In this document: positions 36,311 through 45,097 of the stretch, in pieces
Layout of the letters: each line of letters starts with the position of its first letter
Numbering within the stretch: the stretch's first letter is position 1
Source of the DNA: UBA1724 sp051884615
GTDB taxonomy: Bacteria > Verrucomicrobiota > Lentisphaeria > Oligosphaerales > Oligosphaeraceae
Direction of reading: 5' to 3'
Length of the DNA: 64,000 nt
Assembly (NCBI GenBank): GCA_051884615.1
Contig: JBJEVT010000016.1
Span: 130,671-194,670 of the forward strand
Notes under the pieces: generated by a model
Database searches by the model: none
What the model was told of the DNA's origin: nothing
What the model saw: the letters and a program-made list of their open reading frames with translations, nothing else
Position numbers and translations under genes: made by a program

Positions 36311-38116
36311 ATGCGTCATTCCTCCTTCCCATTCTGGTTTTTGGCTCTTCTGCTGGTCGCCGGGGGTATTTCCCTCCAGGGAGCGCCCTCCCTCCAGGTG
36401 AGAGTGGACAAGAACGTCCTCTCCCTCCAGGATCCCCTGCGCGTGGCCATCATCCTCTCCGACGACGCCAACCCCCTGCAGTCCCCCCCCCAGAAATTTC
36501 CTCTGCCCTCCGGCCTTCCCTTCCAGGTTTTGCGGCAGAATCCTCCCGAACACCTCCACAATTCCAGCACCCAGATCATCAACGGGCGGAGGAGCCAGGT
36601 CTTCCAGGACTCCATCACCTACTCCTTCCTGGTCATCCCTCTTCAGGAGGGGGAATGCACCATTCCCTCCCTTTCCCTGGAATACCAGGGGCAGACGTTG
36701 CGGAGCGAACCCGTCGTCCTTCAGGTGACCCGGGACGCGCCCTCCGAACCGCAGAAGGGGATGACGTACCAGTTGCATCTCTCCCGGAGCCGGACGGTTC
36801 CGGGGGCGCCCGTCACCCTGACCCTGGAATGTCTCATTCCCCGGAACATCGGCCTTCGCCAGCTTGCCCCTTCCTTGGATTTGGATTCCCTCCAGGGTGA
36901 CTTCGCCATCTCCCCCCCGGAGACCACTCCCCGGGGGCAAATTCTGTGGAGCCGGGCGGAGACGGTGCGGAACGGGGTGCCCTACCTGCGGTTTTCCCTG
37001 GAAGTGGGACTCACCCCGCTGCGCCCCGGCACCTATGTGATTCCCCCCTGCACCATGGAGGTTCTCTACACGGAGGAAACGCAGCGGCGCACCTCCTTCT
37101 TCGACTTCATGGATTTCCCGGACCCCTTCGACACCCGGGCGACCCAGGAAACCCTGATCGCCCAGGCCGTGACCTTGGAGGTGGAGGATTTCCCCCAGGA
37201 GGGGCGTCCCGATGGCTTCAGCGGGCTGCTGGGGCCCATCCAGATCACCGCCGCCGTGGACCAGACCACGCCGCGGGTGGGGGATCCCATCCAGCTGACC
37301 CTGCGGCTCCGGGGCGACAACCTCTCCCCCCAATCCCCCCTCCCGCCCTGGGAGAAGGAGCTGGAATCCCTGCCCGCCTTCAAATGCTTCGGGAACGACC
37401 CCGTTCTGCCCGAGCAGGATGGCTCCCTGCTGATTCAGCGCACCCTGCGCCCCCTCCAGCCGGGCCCCCAGGAGATTCCCGCCATCCCCATCCCCTTCTA
37501 CGATCCGGTCCGGGGGCAATACGGGATTGCCGTCAGCGAGCCCATCCTCCTCCAGGTGCAGAAATCCGAGGGCGCGGCGGTGCCGGTCCCCTCCCCGGCG
37601 TCCGCGCCTGCCGCGAAGGCGGCGTCCCCCGCGCCCGGTCCCTCCTCCCCGGGAATGGCCATGCCGGAGGAGACACCCCCGCCGTCCCCCGCCTTGAGCC
37701 GCCGGACCATTCTGTGGGGCGTGCTTCTCCCCGCCGCCCTCCTGCTTCTGGGATTCCTGCTGCGGGGGTTCCTCCTGTGGAGAAAAAGCCGCCTCCACTC
37801 CCCCGCCTACCGCCGCCGGAAAGCCCGGGAGGCCCTGGAGCAGAAGCTGGAGGCCCTGGAAGCGGAGGGAACGCCCCAGGCCGCCGCCCAAGCCGCGCGG
37901 GCATGGGAGGATTATCTTTGTCAGCGTTTCCCCCTCCAGACTCCCATCACCGCCCAGGCCCTGGAGGAGGCCGCCTGCCAGGAGGGCCTCCCCGCCGAGA
38001 CCCTGAAGGCCCTCCAGGGGTTGCTGACCCGCTGCGACGCCGCCCAATACGGGATCGCCGCCGCCCCCCTCGCCCCTCTGAAGGAGGAAATCCTGGACAC
38101 CCTCCAGAAAATGTGA
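36311..38116 (+). CDS. BatD-like (oxygen tolerance) protein
   Basis: A 601-residue protein with a signal peptide (PFWFLALLLVAGGISLQG), several immunoglobulin-like beta domains and a late membrane helix (GVLLPAALLLLGFLLRGFLL) before a cytoplasmic helical tail. The BatD pattern shows in VRVDKNVLSLQDPLRVAI, SITYSFLVIPLQEGECTIP and VDQTTPRVGDPIQLTLRLR. It probably anchors or organises the BatA/BatB complex in the envelope. The ATG at 36311 is 97 bp after the BatB/C stop. The tail (AAAQAARAWEDYLCQRFPL) looks like the one in the DUF4381-like protein of the same operon. Confidence 0.85.
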   Translation: MRHSSFPFWFLALLLVAGGISLQGAPSLQVRVDKNVLSLQDPLRVAIILSDDANPLQSPPQKFPLPSGLPFQVLRQNPPEHLHNSSTQIINGRRSQVFQDSITYSFLVIPLQEGECTIPSLSLEYQGQTLRSEPVVLQVTRDAPSEPQKGMTYQLHLSRSRTVPGAPVTLTLECLIPRNIGLRQLAPSLDLDSLQGDFAISPPETTPRGQILWSRAETVRNGVPYLRFSLEVGLTPLRPGTYVIPPCTMEVLYTEETQRRTSFFDFMDFPDPFDTRATQETLIAQAVTLEVEDFPQEGRPDGFSGLLGPIQITAAVDQTTPRVGDPIQLTLRLRGDNLSPQSPLPPWEKELESLPAFKCFGNDPVLPEQDGSLLIQRTLRPLQPGPQEIPAIPIPFYDPVRGQYGIAVSEPILLQVQKSEGAAVPVPSPASAPAAKAASPAPGPSSPGMAMPEETPPPSPALSRRTILWGVLLPAALLLLGFLLRGFLLWRKSRLHSPAYRRRKAREALEQKLEALEAEGTPQAAAQAARAWEDYLCQRFPLQTPITAQALEEAACQEGLPAETLKALQGLLTRCDAAQYGIAAAPLAPLKEEILDTLQKM

Positions 38117-38119
38117 CCC

Positions 38120-38815
38120 ATGAGCCTTTTCCGTCACATTCCCGGTCCGCTCCTGTGCCTCTGCCTCTGCCTGGCCCTGCCCGCCTTCTCCCAGGAGGCC
38201 GCGGCCCCCGCCGTCGTCCCCCCGTCCCGGGAGAGGCTCCATGACCCCTTCTTCCAGGAACGCCAGGGGCTCTCCTGTCTTCGGCGGGGGGAGGTGCTTC
38301 TGGGGCTTCTCCATCTGCGTCGGGCCAGTCTGGCCGCCCCGGGGAGCCGCCGGATTTCCCGGGAGCTGGCGCTGGTCCGCGAGAACTTTCCCCAGGCCCG
38401 GCGGCAGGACGCCTCCTCCCGGCGCCTCCCCCTGCCCTGGCAACCCACCTATCCCCAATGGTGCGCCGTCAGCCTCTGCCTCTGGGGCGTCCTCTGCCTC
38501 TGCCTCCTGACCCTCCTCTGGAAGCGCCCCCGCCCCCTGGTGCGCCTGACCCTCCTGCTGGCCCTGGCAACCCTGGCCGCGGGCGCCCGCACCCTCCGCT
38601 TCGCCTGGAACCTCCACCACCAGACCCCGGCGGTGGTCCAGTCCGAAAGCATCCTGCCCCGGAAGGGGCCGGGGGAGACCTTCGCCCCCGCCGACGCCAG
38701 CCCCCTTGCCCAGGGCAGCGAAGTCACCCTCCTCTTTGTCCAGGGCAAATGGTCCCGGGTCATCCTGCCGGACCACTCCCCTGCCTGGCTTCCCGCCGAA
38801 TCCCTCCTCTTCTGA
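38120..38815 (+). CDS. BatE-like protein with SH3-type domain
   Basis: A 231-residue protein, 3 nt after BatD. It has a signal peptide (HIPGPLLCLCLCLALPAFSQ), a short TPR-like helical stretch (LSCLRRGEVLLGLLHLRRAS), two membrane helices (SLCLWGVLCLCLLTLLW and LTLLLALATLAAGARTLRF) and a C-terminal bacterial SH3-like module (AQGSEVTLLFVQGKWSRVIL). This is the usual BatE layout and the last gene of the operon. Confidence 0.82.
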   Translation: MSLFRHIPGPLLCLCLCLALPAFSQEAAAPAVVPPSRERLHDPFFQERQGLSCLRRGEVLLGLLHLRRASLAAPGSRRISRELALVRENFPQARRQDASSRRLPLPWQPTYPQWCAVSLCLWGVLCLCLLTLLWKRPRPLVRLTLLLALATLAAGARTLRFAWNLHHQTPAVVQSESILPRKGPGETFAPADASPLAQGSEVTLLFVQGKWSRVILPDHSPAWLPAESLLF

Positions 38816-38839
38816 CGCCCGGGACTCCTCCCTCCTCCC

Positions 38840-39967
38840 ATGAAGAAGCTCATCGTCCTCGCCGCCTACACCCGCTCCCTCCTCACCTTCCGTCTGCCCT
38901 TGATGCGGGCCTTCTTGGCGAGGGGCTGGGAGGTGGTGGCCCTGGGACCGGGGGAGGAAGGGGAGTGGGCACCCCGCTTTTCCCGCCACGGGGTGCGCTT
39001 TCGTTCCGTGCCCCTGGAGCGCAACGGCCTGAATCCCTTCGCCGACTGGAGGACCTGCCGGGCCCTGGAGCGCATCTTCCGGGAGGAGGCGCCGGAACTC
39101 CTCTTCTGCACCCAGGCCAAGGCCGTGGTCTACGGACTCCCCGCCGCCCGAAAGGCCGGCATCCCCCGCCGTTTCGCCCTGGTGGCGGGCCTGGGCTCCA
39201 TCTTCCGGGGAACCGGCTTGAAGAACGCCCTGCTCCGGCGTCTGCTGAGCCTCCAATACCGGCGAGCCCTGAAGCACGCCCAGGGAGTCCTTTTCCAGAA
39301 TCCGGATGACCGCGACACCTTCCTGAACCTGCGCCTGGTCGCCCCGGAAAAGGTCTCCATGATTCCCGGAAGCGGCGTGGACCTGGAGCGCTTCCTCCCC
39401 CTGCCCCTCCCCCAGGAGCCCGTCTTCCTCTTGGTGGCCAGACTCCTGAAAGACAAGGGAATCCGGGAATATCTCCTTGCCGCCCGGGCGGTGAAACAAC
39501 GCCTTCCCCAATGCCGCTTCCTGCTGGCGGGCCCCTTCGACTCCAATCCCACCGCCCTGACCCCCGGGGAACTCCGGCCATTCCAGGAGGATGGCACCGT
39601 GGAATACCTGGGCGAACTGGAGGATGTGAGGCCCGCCCATGCCCAGGCCAGCGTCTTCGTTCTCCCCAGCTACCACGAAGGCACCCCCATGAGCGTCCTG
39701 GAGGCCATGGCCTGCGGACGCCCCGTCGTCACCACGGACGCCCCGGGCTGCCGGGAGACCGTGGTCCCCGGAGGCAACGGACTCCTGGTGCCCCCGCGCC
39801 AGGTGCCGCCCCTGCAGGACGCCCTGGAGACCCTGGCACGGGAGCCGGCGCTGCGCCGGCGCATGGGGGAAGAGAGTCTGCGCCTGGCACGGGAGCGCTT
39901 CAGCGCCACCATCGTCACGGGAATGCTCCTGGAAATCCTGGGGGAGACGGAGGGCTCGCCCTCCTGA
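38840..39967 (+). CDS. GT4-type (GT-B) glycosyltransferase
   Basis: A 375-residue glycosyltransferase. The N-terminal Rossmann half has LPLMRAFLARGWEVVALGPG, and the C-terminal half carries IPGSGVDLERF, LLVARLLKDKGI and the donor-binding E-x7-E type motif SYHEGTPMSVLEAMACGRPV. It is similar to the Wbb/Cps enzymes of surface polysaccharide synthesis, but the acceptor is unknown. It follows the Bat operon by 24 bp on the same strand and may be co-transcribed, though a functional link is not expected. A C/T-rich tract precedes the ATG. Confidence 0.88.
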   Translation: MKKLIVLAAYTRSLLTFRLPLMRAFLARGWEVVALGPGEEGEWAPRFSRHGVRFRSVPLERNGLNPFADWRTCRALERIFREEAPELLFCTQAKAVVYGLPAARKAGIPRRFALVAGLGSIFRGTGLKNALLRRLLSLQYRRALKHAQGVLFQNPDDRDTFLNLRLVAPEKVSMIPGSGVDLERFLPLPLPQEPVFLLVARLLKDKGIREYLLAARAVKQRLPQCRFLLAGPFDSNPTALTPGELRPFQEDGTVEYLGELEDVRPAHAQASVFVLPSYHEGTPMSVLEAMACGRPVVTTDAPGCRETVVPGGNGLLVPPRQVPPLQDALETLAREPALRRRMGEESLRLARERFSATIVTGMLLEILGETEGSPS

Positions 39968-39984
39968 ACGGGGGGACAAGCCTC

Positions 39985-40041
39985 CTAACGAAATTCTAAC
40001 ATTATAACAATCTAATTCATTCCTAACAAATAGGTTATGTA
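39985..40041 (+). promoter_or_regulatory. probable Pho box and promoter of the pst operon
   Basis: An AT-rich patch in GC-rich DNA holds four CTAA(C/T) repeats starting at 39985, 39996, 40012 and 40023, spaced 11, 16 and 11 bp. Direct repeats with an 11-bp period are the known binding pattern of PhoB/PhoP response regulators. A TATGTA at 40036-40041 could be the -10 box, placed about 10 bp after the last repeat as in activator-dependent pho promoters. The pstS ATG is about 100 nt downstream. Confidence 0.6.
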
Positions 40042-40139
40042 AATCTATCCTTTTCTCCTTATGGTATGGGCGTTGACCCAAGGAAAGGTCGAAAGCCACG
40101 GTTCCGCACAGGGCGGGACCACAATCCAAGGAGAAAACC

Positions 40140-41141
40140 ATGAACGCCACATCCCGCATTTCCCTCCTTCTTCTCGCCGGAGCCTCTCTGGCTCTTTCCG
40201 CAGCCCAGTTGGTTCTCAACGGCGCCGGCGCCAGTTTCCCCGCGCCGGTCTACCAGCAGTGGACCAACACCTATAGCGAAAGCGGCCGCAACGTGAAGGT
40301 GAACTACCAGAGCCTGGGCAGCGGCGCCGGCCTGAACCAGATCCGCAGCAACACCATCGACTTCGCCGGCACCGACAACCCGCTGACCGCCCAGGAGCAG
40401 GAAGAGCAGGAACTGGTCCAGTTCCCCATGCTCACCGGCGGCGTGGTGGTCATCTACAACCTCCCCGGCATCGCGGACGGCGCCCTGAAGCTCTCCGGCG
40501 ACACCCTCGCCAAAATCTATCTGGGCGAAATCCGGCAGTGGGACGACCCCGCCATCCAGGCCTTGAACCCCCAGGTGAAGCTCCCCAACCAGAAGATCAC
40601 CGTGGTGCGCCGGGCCGACGCCAGCGGCACCAGCTTCATCTTCACCAACTACCTCAGCAAGGTCTCCCAGACCTGGAATGATCAGGTGGGCGCCGGCAGC
40701 GCCGTGCGGTGGCCCGTGGGCCTGGGCGGCCAGAAGAACCCGGGTGTCTGCAACAACGTCGCCAAGATCCAGGGTTCCATCGGCTACACGGAATACACCT
40801 ACGCCATCGAGGCCGGGCTCTCCATGGCCCAGCTCCAGAACGCCGCCGGCAACTTCCTGACCCCCTGCCAGGAGACCTTCTCCGCCTCCGCCGCCGGCGC
40901 CGACTGGCAGAACGCCCCCGGACTCTACATGGTCCTCACCAACCAGCCCGGCGAAAACTCCTGGCCCATCACCGGCGTGACCTACATCGTCCTCCGGAAG
41001 GACTGCCCCGCGGAAAAGAAGGCCGCCCTGGCCCAGTTCTTCCGCTGGTGCTTCACCGAGGGCAGCGACGCCGCCCGGAAACTCCACTACGTCCCCATCC
41101 CTGAAAGCGTGGTGAAGCTCTTCGCCGACGACCTCCTGTAA
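40140..41141 (+). CDS. pstS: phosphate ABC transporter substrate-binding protein
   Basis: The periplasmic phosphate-binding protein of the Pst uptake system, 333 residues. The signal peptide (RISLLLLAGASLALSAAQL) is followed by the canonical start of the mature protein, LNGAGASFPAPVYQQW. The conserved phosphate-contacting segments YQSLGSGAGLNQI, DFAGTDNPLT and RRADASGTSFIFTNYLS are present. An AAGGAGAAAACC ribosome site precedes the ATG. It is the first gene of pstSCAB-phoU, and the strong site fits the need for excess binding protein. Confidence 0.96.
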   Translation: MNATSRISLLLLAGASLALSAAQLVLNGAGASFPAPVYQQWTNTYSESGRNVKVNYQSLGSGAGLNQIRSNTIDFAGTDNPLTAQEQEEQELVQFPMLTGGVVVIYNLPGIADGALKLSGDTLAKIYLGEIRQWDDPAIQALNPQVKLPNQKITVVRRADASGTSFIFTNYLSKVSQTWNDQVGAGSAVRWPVGLGGQKNPGVCNNVAKIQGSIGYTEYTYAIEAGLSMAQLQNAAGNFLTPCQETFSASAAGADWQNAPGLYMVLTNQPGENSWPITGVTYIVLRKDCPAEKKAALAQFFRWCFTEGSDAARKLHYVPIPESVVKLFADDLL

Positions 41142-41154
41142 CTCCCCCCGACAC

Positions 41155-41202
41155 GGCGCCGGAGCCCTCCCCGCCCCGCCTGGGACGGGGAACCCCGGCG
41201 CC
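41155..41202 (+). other. pstS-pstC intercistronic hairpin
   Basis: GGCGCCGG (41155-41162) pairs perfectly with CCGGCGCC (41195-41202), and the interior has a second possible stem (CCCCG with CGGGG). There is no T-tract. Such a structure after the binding-protein gene would be expected to protect pstS mRNA or reduce read-through into the permease genes. Confidence 0.55.
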
Positions 41203-41243
41203 CCGACACCCCCTTTCTCCCCCCTCCCCCAGGAAGCATCCCC

Positions 41244-42146
41244 ATGAAGCGCTCGGACCTTCCCTTCCGCTTTCTCTGCCTCCTCTGCGCCACCTTGGCC
41301 GCCGCCATTCTGGGGGCGCTTCTCTTCCAAATGACCGCCGCCAGCCTGGACGCCTGGAAACGCTTCGGGCTGGCTTTCCTTTTCTCCCCCCAGTGGGACC
41401 CCGGCGCCGAAGAATACGGAGCGCTGGTGCCCCTCACCGGCACCCTCCTCACCACCGGCATCGCCCTCCTGCTGGCCGTCCCCCCCGCCTTCGCCGCGGC
41501 GAATTTCCTCCTGGACGCCCCCAAGGGCGCCGCCGCCATCCTGGGGAACGCCATCGACCTATTGGCCGCCATTCCCAGCGTCATCTACGGAATGTGGGGG
41601 CTTTTCGTCCTGGCTCCCTTCCTCCAGCAGCATATCCAACCCTTTCTGGCCGACACCCTGGGCCTGGGGCGCTTCTCCGTCTTCGGAGCGGAATACAACG
41701 GCTTCGGGCTGCTCACCGCCGGCCTGATTCTCGCCCTCATGATCCTCCCCTTCCTCTGCGCCACCATGCGGGATGTCCTCCAGATGACCCCGCCCGTGCT
41801 CCGGGAGGCCGCCTATGGCATGGGCTGCACCAAGCGGGAGGTCACCCGGGACGTGGTGATTCCCTACGGATTCCGGGGACTTCTGGGAAGCATCTTCATC
41901 GGTCTGGGCCGCGCCCTGGGCGAGACCATGGCCGTCCTCTTCGTCATCGGCAACATGATGGAGCTGCCCAAGGGGCTCTTCGGCTCCACCACCACCATCG
42001 CCGCCACCCTGGCCAACAATTTCGCCGAAGCGGACGGACTGCAGCGGTGCGCCCTCTTCGCCCTGGGACTGACGCTTCTGGCCCTCAGCTTCCTCATCCA
42101 GGCCACCGTCCAATGGCTCCTCCGCCCCACCGCCGGCAAAGCCTAA
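41244..42146 (+). CDS. pstC: phosphate ABC transporter permease PstC
   Basis: A 300-residue inner-membrane permease with about six membrane segments. The EAA-type cytoplasmic loop that contacts PstB reads REAAYGMGCTKREVTRDVVI, followed by LGRALGETMAV. The segment AIPSVIYGMWGLFVLAP is the PstC hallmark. It lies 102 bp after pstS and 16 bp before pstA. Confidence 0.94.
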   Translation: MKRSDLPFRFLCLLCATLAAAILGALLFQMTAASLDAWKRFGLAFLFSPQWDPGAEEYGALVPLTGTLLTTGIALLLAVPPAFAAANFLLDAPKGAAAILGNAIDLLAAIPSVIYGMWGLFVLAPFLQQHIQPFLADTLGLGRFSVFGAEYNGFGLLTAGLILALMILPFLCATMRDVLQMTPPVLREAAYGMGCTKREVTRDVVIPYGFRGLLGSIFIGLGRALGETMAVLFVIGNMMELPKGLFGSTTTIAATLANNFAEADGLQRCALFALGLTLLALSFLIQATVQWLLRPTAGKA

Positions 42147-42162
42147 TCCCCGTCGCCCTCCC

Positions 42163-43008
42163 ATGAAACGCAAAAGCCTCCGGAAACGCAAAATCCTGGA
42201 TTTCCTCAGCCGCGCCTTCTCCCTCTGCGCCGTCGTGGTGGCCGTGGCCGCCATGGCGGGCATCCTCTGGACGGTGGCCATCCACGGCTGGCACGCCCTC
42301 TCCCCGGAGTTCCTGCTGCGGCGCTCCGCCCCCTTCGGCTCCCAGGGCGGCATCGGCAACGCCATTCTGGGCACCATCGCCATCACCCTGGGCGCCAGCG
42401 TGGTGGCCATTCCCCTGGCGTTGCTGGCGGGCATCTACCTTTCCGAATACGGGCATGGTCGCCTGGCCCTCTTCCTGCGCTTTGCCGCCAACGTGCTCAT
42501 GGGTGTGCCCTCGGTGCTGGTGGGTCTCTTCATCTACACCGTGGTGGTGGTGCCCACCGGCCACTTCTCGGGCATGGCCGGCTCCCTGGCCCTGGCCATC
42601 CTCATGTTCCCCATGATTCTGCGGACCACCGAGGAGATTCTGCGGATGGTGCCCTCCTCCCTGCGGGAGGCCGCCCTGGCCCTGGGCATGACCCGCCAGC
42701 GCGCCATCCTGGGCATCGTCTGCCGCAGCGCCGCCCCGGGGCTCCTGACGGGCATCCTCATGGCCGTGGCCCGGGTCTCCGGCGAAACGGCGCCCCTCCT
42801 CTTCACCGCCCTCTTCGCCGACAGCTGGCTCTCCGGCTACTTCACCCAGCCCACCCCCAGCCTCCCCGTCCTCATCACCGAATACACCACCAACTCCCCC
42901 TTCCCCGCCATGCACGCGGCGGGCTGGGGAGCCTCCCTGGCCGTCATGGCCCTGGTGCTCGCCATCAACCTCTCCACCCGAATCTTCTTGCGAAGAAAAG
43001 TCCGCTGA
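42163..43008 (+). CDS. pstA: phosphate ABC transporter permease PstA
   Basis: A 281-residue permease partner of PstC with six hydrophobic segments. Family markers are GGIGNAILGTIAITLGASVV, NVLMGVPSVLVGLFIYT, the EAA loop REAALALGMTRQRAILGIV and ARVSGETAPLLFTALFAD. The ATG follows CGCCCTCCC with no Shine-Dalgarno sequence, 16 bp after pstC, consistent with a single transcript. Confidence 0.94.
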   Translation: MKRKSLRKRKILDFLSRAFSLCAVVVAVAAMAGILWTVAIHGWHALSPEFLLRRSAPFGSQGGIGNAILGTIAITLGASVVAIPLALLAGIYLSEYGHGRLALFLRFAANVLMGVPSVLVGLFIYTVVVVPTGHFSGMAGSLALAILMFPMILRTTEEILRMVPSSLREAALALGMTRQRAILGIVCRSAAPGLLTGILMAVARVSGETAPLLFTALFADSWLSGYFTQPTPSLPVLITEYTTNSPFPAMHAAGWGASLAVMALVLAINLSTRIFLRRKVR

Positions 43009-43031
43009 CCCACGCGAAACAGGAAACCATC

Positions 43032-43787
43032 ATGCCCATGAAAATCCAGACCAGGCACCTGAACTTCTACTATGGAAGCCATCAGGCGCTCTTCGACAAC
43101 AACCTGGATATCGAGGAGCGGAAGATCACCGCCGTCATCGGCCCGTCGGGATGCGGGAAATCCACCCACCTCCGGACCTACAACCGCATCTTCCAACTCT
43201 ACCGGGAGCAACGGGCCGAGGGCGAAATCCTCCTGGACGGGAAAAACCTCCTCTCCCCCGAAACCGACCTCCTGGAACTCCGGAGAAAGGTGGGCATGAT
43301 CTTCCAGAAACCCACCCCCTTCCCCATGAGCGTCTTCGACAACGTGGCCTACCCCCTCCGGCTCCATTTCCACCTGAAGGAACAGGAAATCCGGGACCGG
43401 GTGGAGAAGGCCCTCCAGGGCGCCTCCCTCTGGGACGAGGTCAAGGACAAGCTCCAGTCCAGCGGGCTCGCCCTCTCCGGAGGACAGCAGCAGCGACTCT
43501 GCATCGCCAGAACCATCGCCGCCGAACCCGAAGTCCTCCTGATGGATGAACCCACCAGCGCCATCGACCCCGTGGCCACCCTCCGCATCGAGGAACTCAT
43601 GAACTCCCTCCGGGAAAACTACACCATCGTCATCGTCACCCACAATATGCAGCAGGCCGCCAGAATCAGCGACAACACCGCCTTCTTCTACAAGGGGCGC
43701 ATCGTGGAGGTTGGCCCCACCAAGGAGATCTTCACCAATCCCAAGGTGAAACAAACGGAAGACTACATCACCGGGAGGTTTTCCTGA
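43032..43787 (+). CDS. pstB: phosphate ABC transporter ATP-binding protein
   Basis: A 251-residue ATPase. Walker A is GPSGCGKSTHLRTYNRI, where the usual Phe after KST is His. The Q-loop region MIFQKPTPFPMSVFDNVAYP is diagnostic of PstB, the signature is LSGGQQQRLCIAR, Walker B LLMDEPTSAIDP and the H-loop IVTHNMQQAARISD. It energises phosphate uptake with PstCA. ATG 43032 has AGGAAA upstream; the in-frame ATG at 43038 is an alternative. phoU starts 2 nt beyond its stop. Confidence 0.95.
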   Translation: MPMKIQTRHLNFYYGSHQALFDNNLDIEERKITAVIGPSGCGKSTHLRTYNRIFQLYREQRAEGEILLDGKNLLSPETDLLELRRKVGMIFQKPTPFPMSVFDNVAYPLRLHFHLKEQEIRDRVEKALQGASLWDEVKDKLQSSGLALSGGQQQRLCIARTIAAEPEVLLMDEPTSAIDPVATLRIEELMNSLRENYTIVIVTHNMQQAARISDNTAFFYKGRIVEVGPTKEIFTNPKVKQTEDYITGRFS

Positions 43788-43788
43788 C

Positions 43789-44472
43789 ATGACTGCCCAT
43801 TTCATTTTCGCCCTCCGCATCCTCAACGAGATGCTGGACAAAAGCGCCATCCAATCCCAGCAGGCCGTCCTCCTGGCGGTGAAGGCCGCCGCCGAGGCCA
43901 ACGAGGAAATCGCCCGGAAGGTCATCGAGGGCGACCGGAACCTGGACCTGGCCGAGGTTGCCATCGAGGAGGAGTGTCTGAAGATTCTCGCCCTCCACCA
44001 GCCCGTTGCCGGCGACCTGCGCCGGGTGATCACCGTCCTGAAGGTCAATTCGGAACTGGAGCGCATCGGAGACCTTGCCGTCAATATCGCCGACCGGGTC
44101 ACCGACCTGAAACGTTTCCAGGACAGCCAGCTGAACCGGCTGGATTTCTCCGAAATGGCCCGGGAAGCCTGCGGAATGCTCAAGAAAGCCCTTGCCGCCT
44201 TCCATGACCAGGATGACGCCACCGCCCAGGAGGTCATTCGGCGGGACGAGACCGTGGACGCCCTCCATCGCCAGAACTACGCCATCGTCCGGGTGGACTT
44301 GCTGGCCAATCCCGACGCCGCCCCCTACTACATGGATTGCCTCACCATCTCCCGCTGCCTGGAGCGCATCGCCGACATCGCCACCAATATCGCCGAAGAC
44401 GTCATCTACCTGGAGACCGGGGAAATCGTCCGACACCAGAAATCCCCCCAGGAGGGCGACCGGAAATCATAA
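43789..44472 (+). CDS. phoU: phosphate signalling protein PhoU
   Basis: A 227-residue all-helical protein with two three-helix repeats, each carrying the metal-binding E-R-I-x-D motif (ELERIGDLAVNIADRV and CLERIADIATNIAEDV). PhoU connects the Pst transporter to the PhoR sensor kinase and limits phosphate uptake. It is the last gene of the pst operon and nearly overlaps pstB (TGACATG). No phoB/phoR pair occurs in the window. Confidence 0.95.
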   Translation: MTAHFIFALRILNEMLDKSAIQSQQAVLLAVKAAAEANEEIARKVIEGDRNLDLAEVAIEEECLKILALHQPVAGDLRRVITVLKVNSELERIGDLAVNIADRVTDLKRFQDSQLNRLDFSEMAREACGMLKKALAAFHDQDDATAQEVIRRDETVDALHRQNYAIVRVDLLANPDAAPYYMDCLTISRCLERIADIATNIAEDVIYLETGEIVRHQKSPQEGDRKS

Positions 44473-44512
44473 ACGCCTGGCTCCCCTGCCAGCCCTTCGC
44501 GAATCGCGCCTT

Positions 44513-45097
44513 TTACAGGAGATGCGCCCGGCTCTGGGGGCGGCAGACGCGGATATACTCTTCCTCCAGGGGAATCCAGAGGCGTTGGAAGACCTGCGCC
44601 TTTTCCGCGCCGTTCCGTTTCAGAATACGCCGCCGTTGTTCCTGGGGAGCGATGTCGTAGAAGAAGGCGATGTCGGCATAGTCTCCCAGGGCGGGATGGA
44701 GGGCGTAGGCGCCCTCCACAATGCGCCAGGTCGTCTCCCCCGCCACCTCCCGCTGTCCCTCCAGGCGTCCCAGCGAGCATTGGAAGAGTCCATAGTGGAA
44801 GGGGGCGGGCTGGCGAAGGAAGGGAAGCACCTCCTGCCGGAACCGTTCGTAGTGGACATTCCCGCCGGGGGCGGCCCGTCGCTGGGGGGTGCGCATCTCC
44901 GGGGGGAGGAAGAAGTCGTCCATGTGGATCACGGCTCCCTGGAGGGCTTTTGCCAGAGCCAGCGCCAGGGTGGTTTTTCCGGCGGCGGCGCGTCCATCCA
45001 GCGCCAGGATTCTGGGGGCGGGGGCGGCAGGGAGATTCCGGACAAGGGCGAGGACCCTGTCCAGGGTGGCTTGAAGGGCGGGGGCGTGATCCGTCAT
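44513..45097 (-). CDS. uridine-kinase-like P-loop protein
   Basis: A 194-residue P-loop kinase of the uridine kinase/phosphoribulokinase class. Walker A is ALDGRAAAGKTTLALAL and the acceptor motif is VIHMDDFFLPPEMRTPQR, where a DD-hydrophobic pattern is typical of uridine kinases. The tail EEYIRVCRPQSRAHLL ends the protein. Its ATG overlaps the stop of the binding-protein gene, so it belongs to the metal-chelate ABC operon by position. The true substrate could be a nucleoside, a vitamin precursor or another small alcohol. Confidence 0.75.
   Translation of the reverse strand: MTDHAPALQATLDRVLALVRNLPAAPAPRILALDGRAAAGKTTLALALAKALQGAVIHMDDFFLPPEMRTPQRRAAPGGNVHYERFRQEVLPFLRQPAPFHYGLFQCSLGRLEGQREVAGETTWRIVEGAYALHPALGDYADIAFFYDIAPQEQRRRILKRNGAEKAQVFQRLWIPLEEEYIRVCRPQSRAHLL

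Noticed and set aside
36275..40219. 1,314-codon open frame on the minus strand across the Bat operon end and the glycosyltransferase
   Set aside because: It spans several clearly coding plus-strand genes and is a low-complexity Gly/Gln/His translation.
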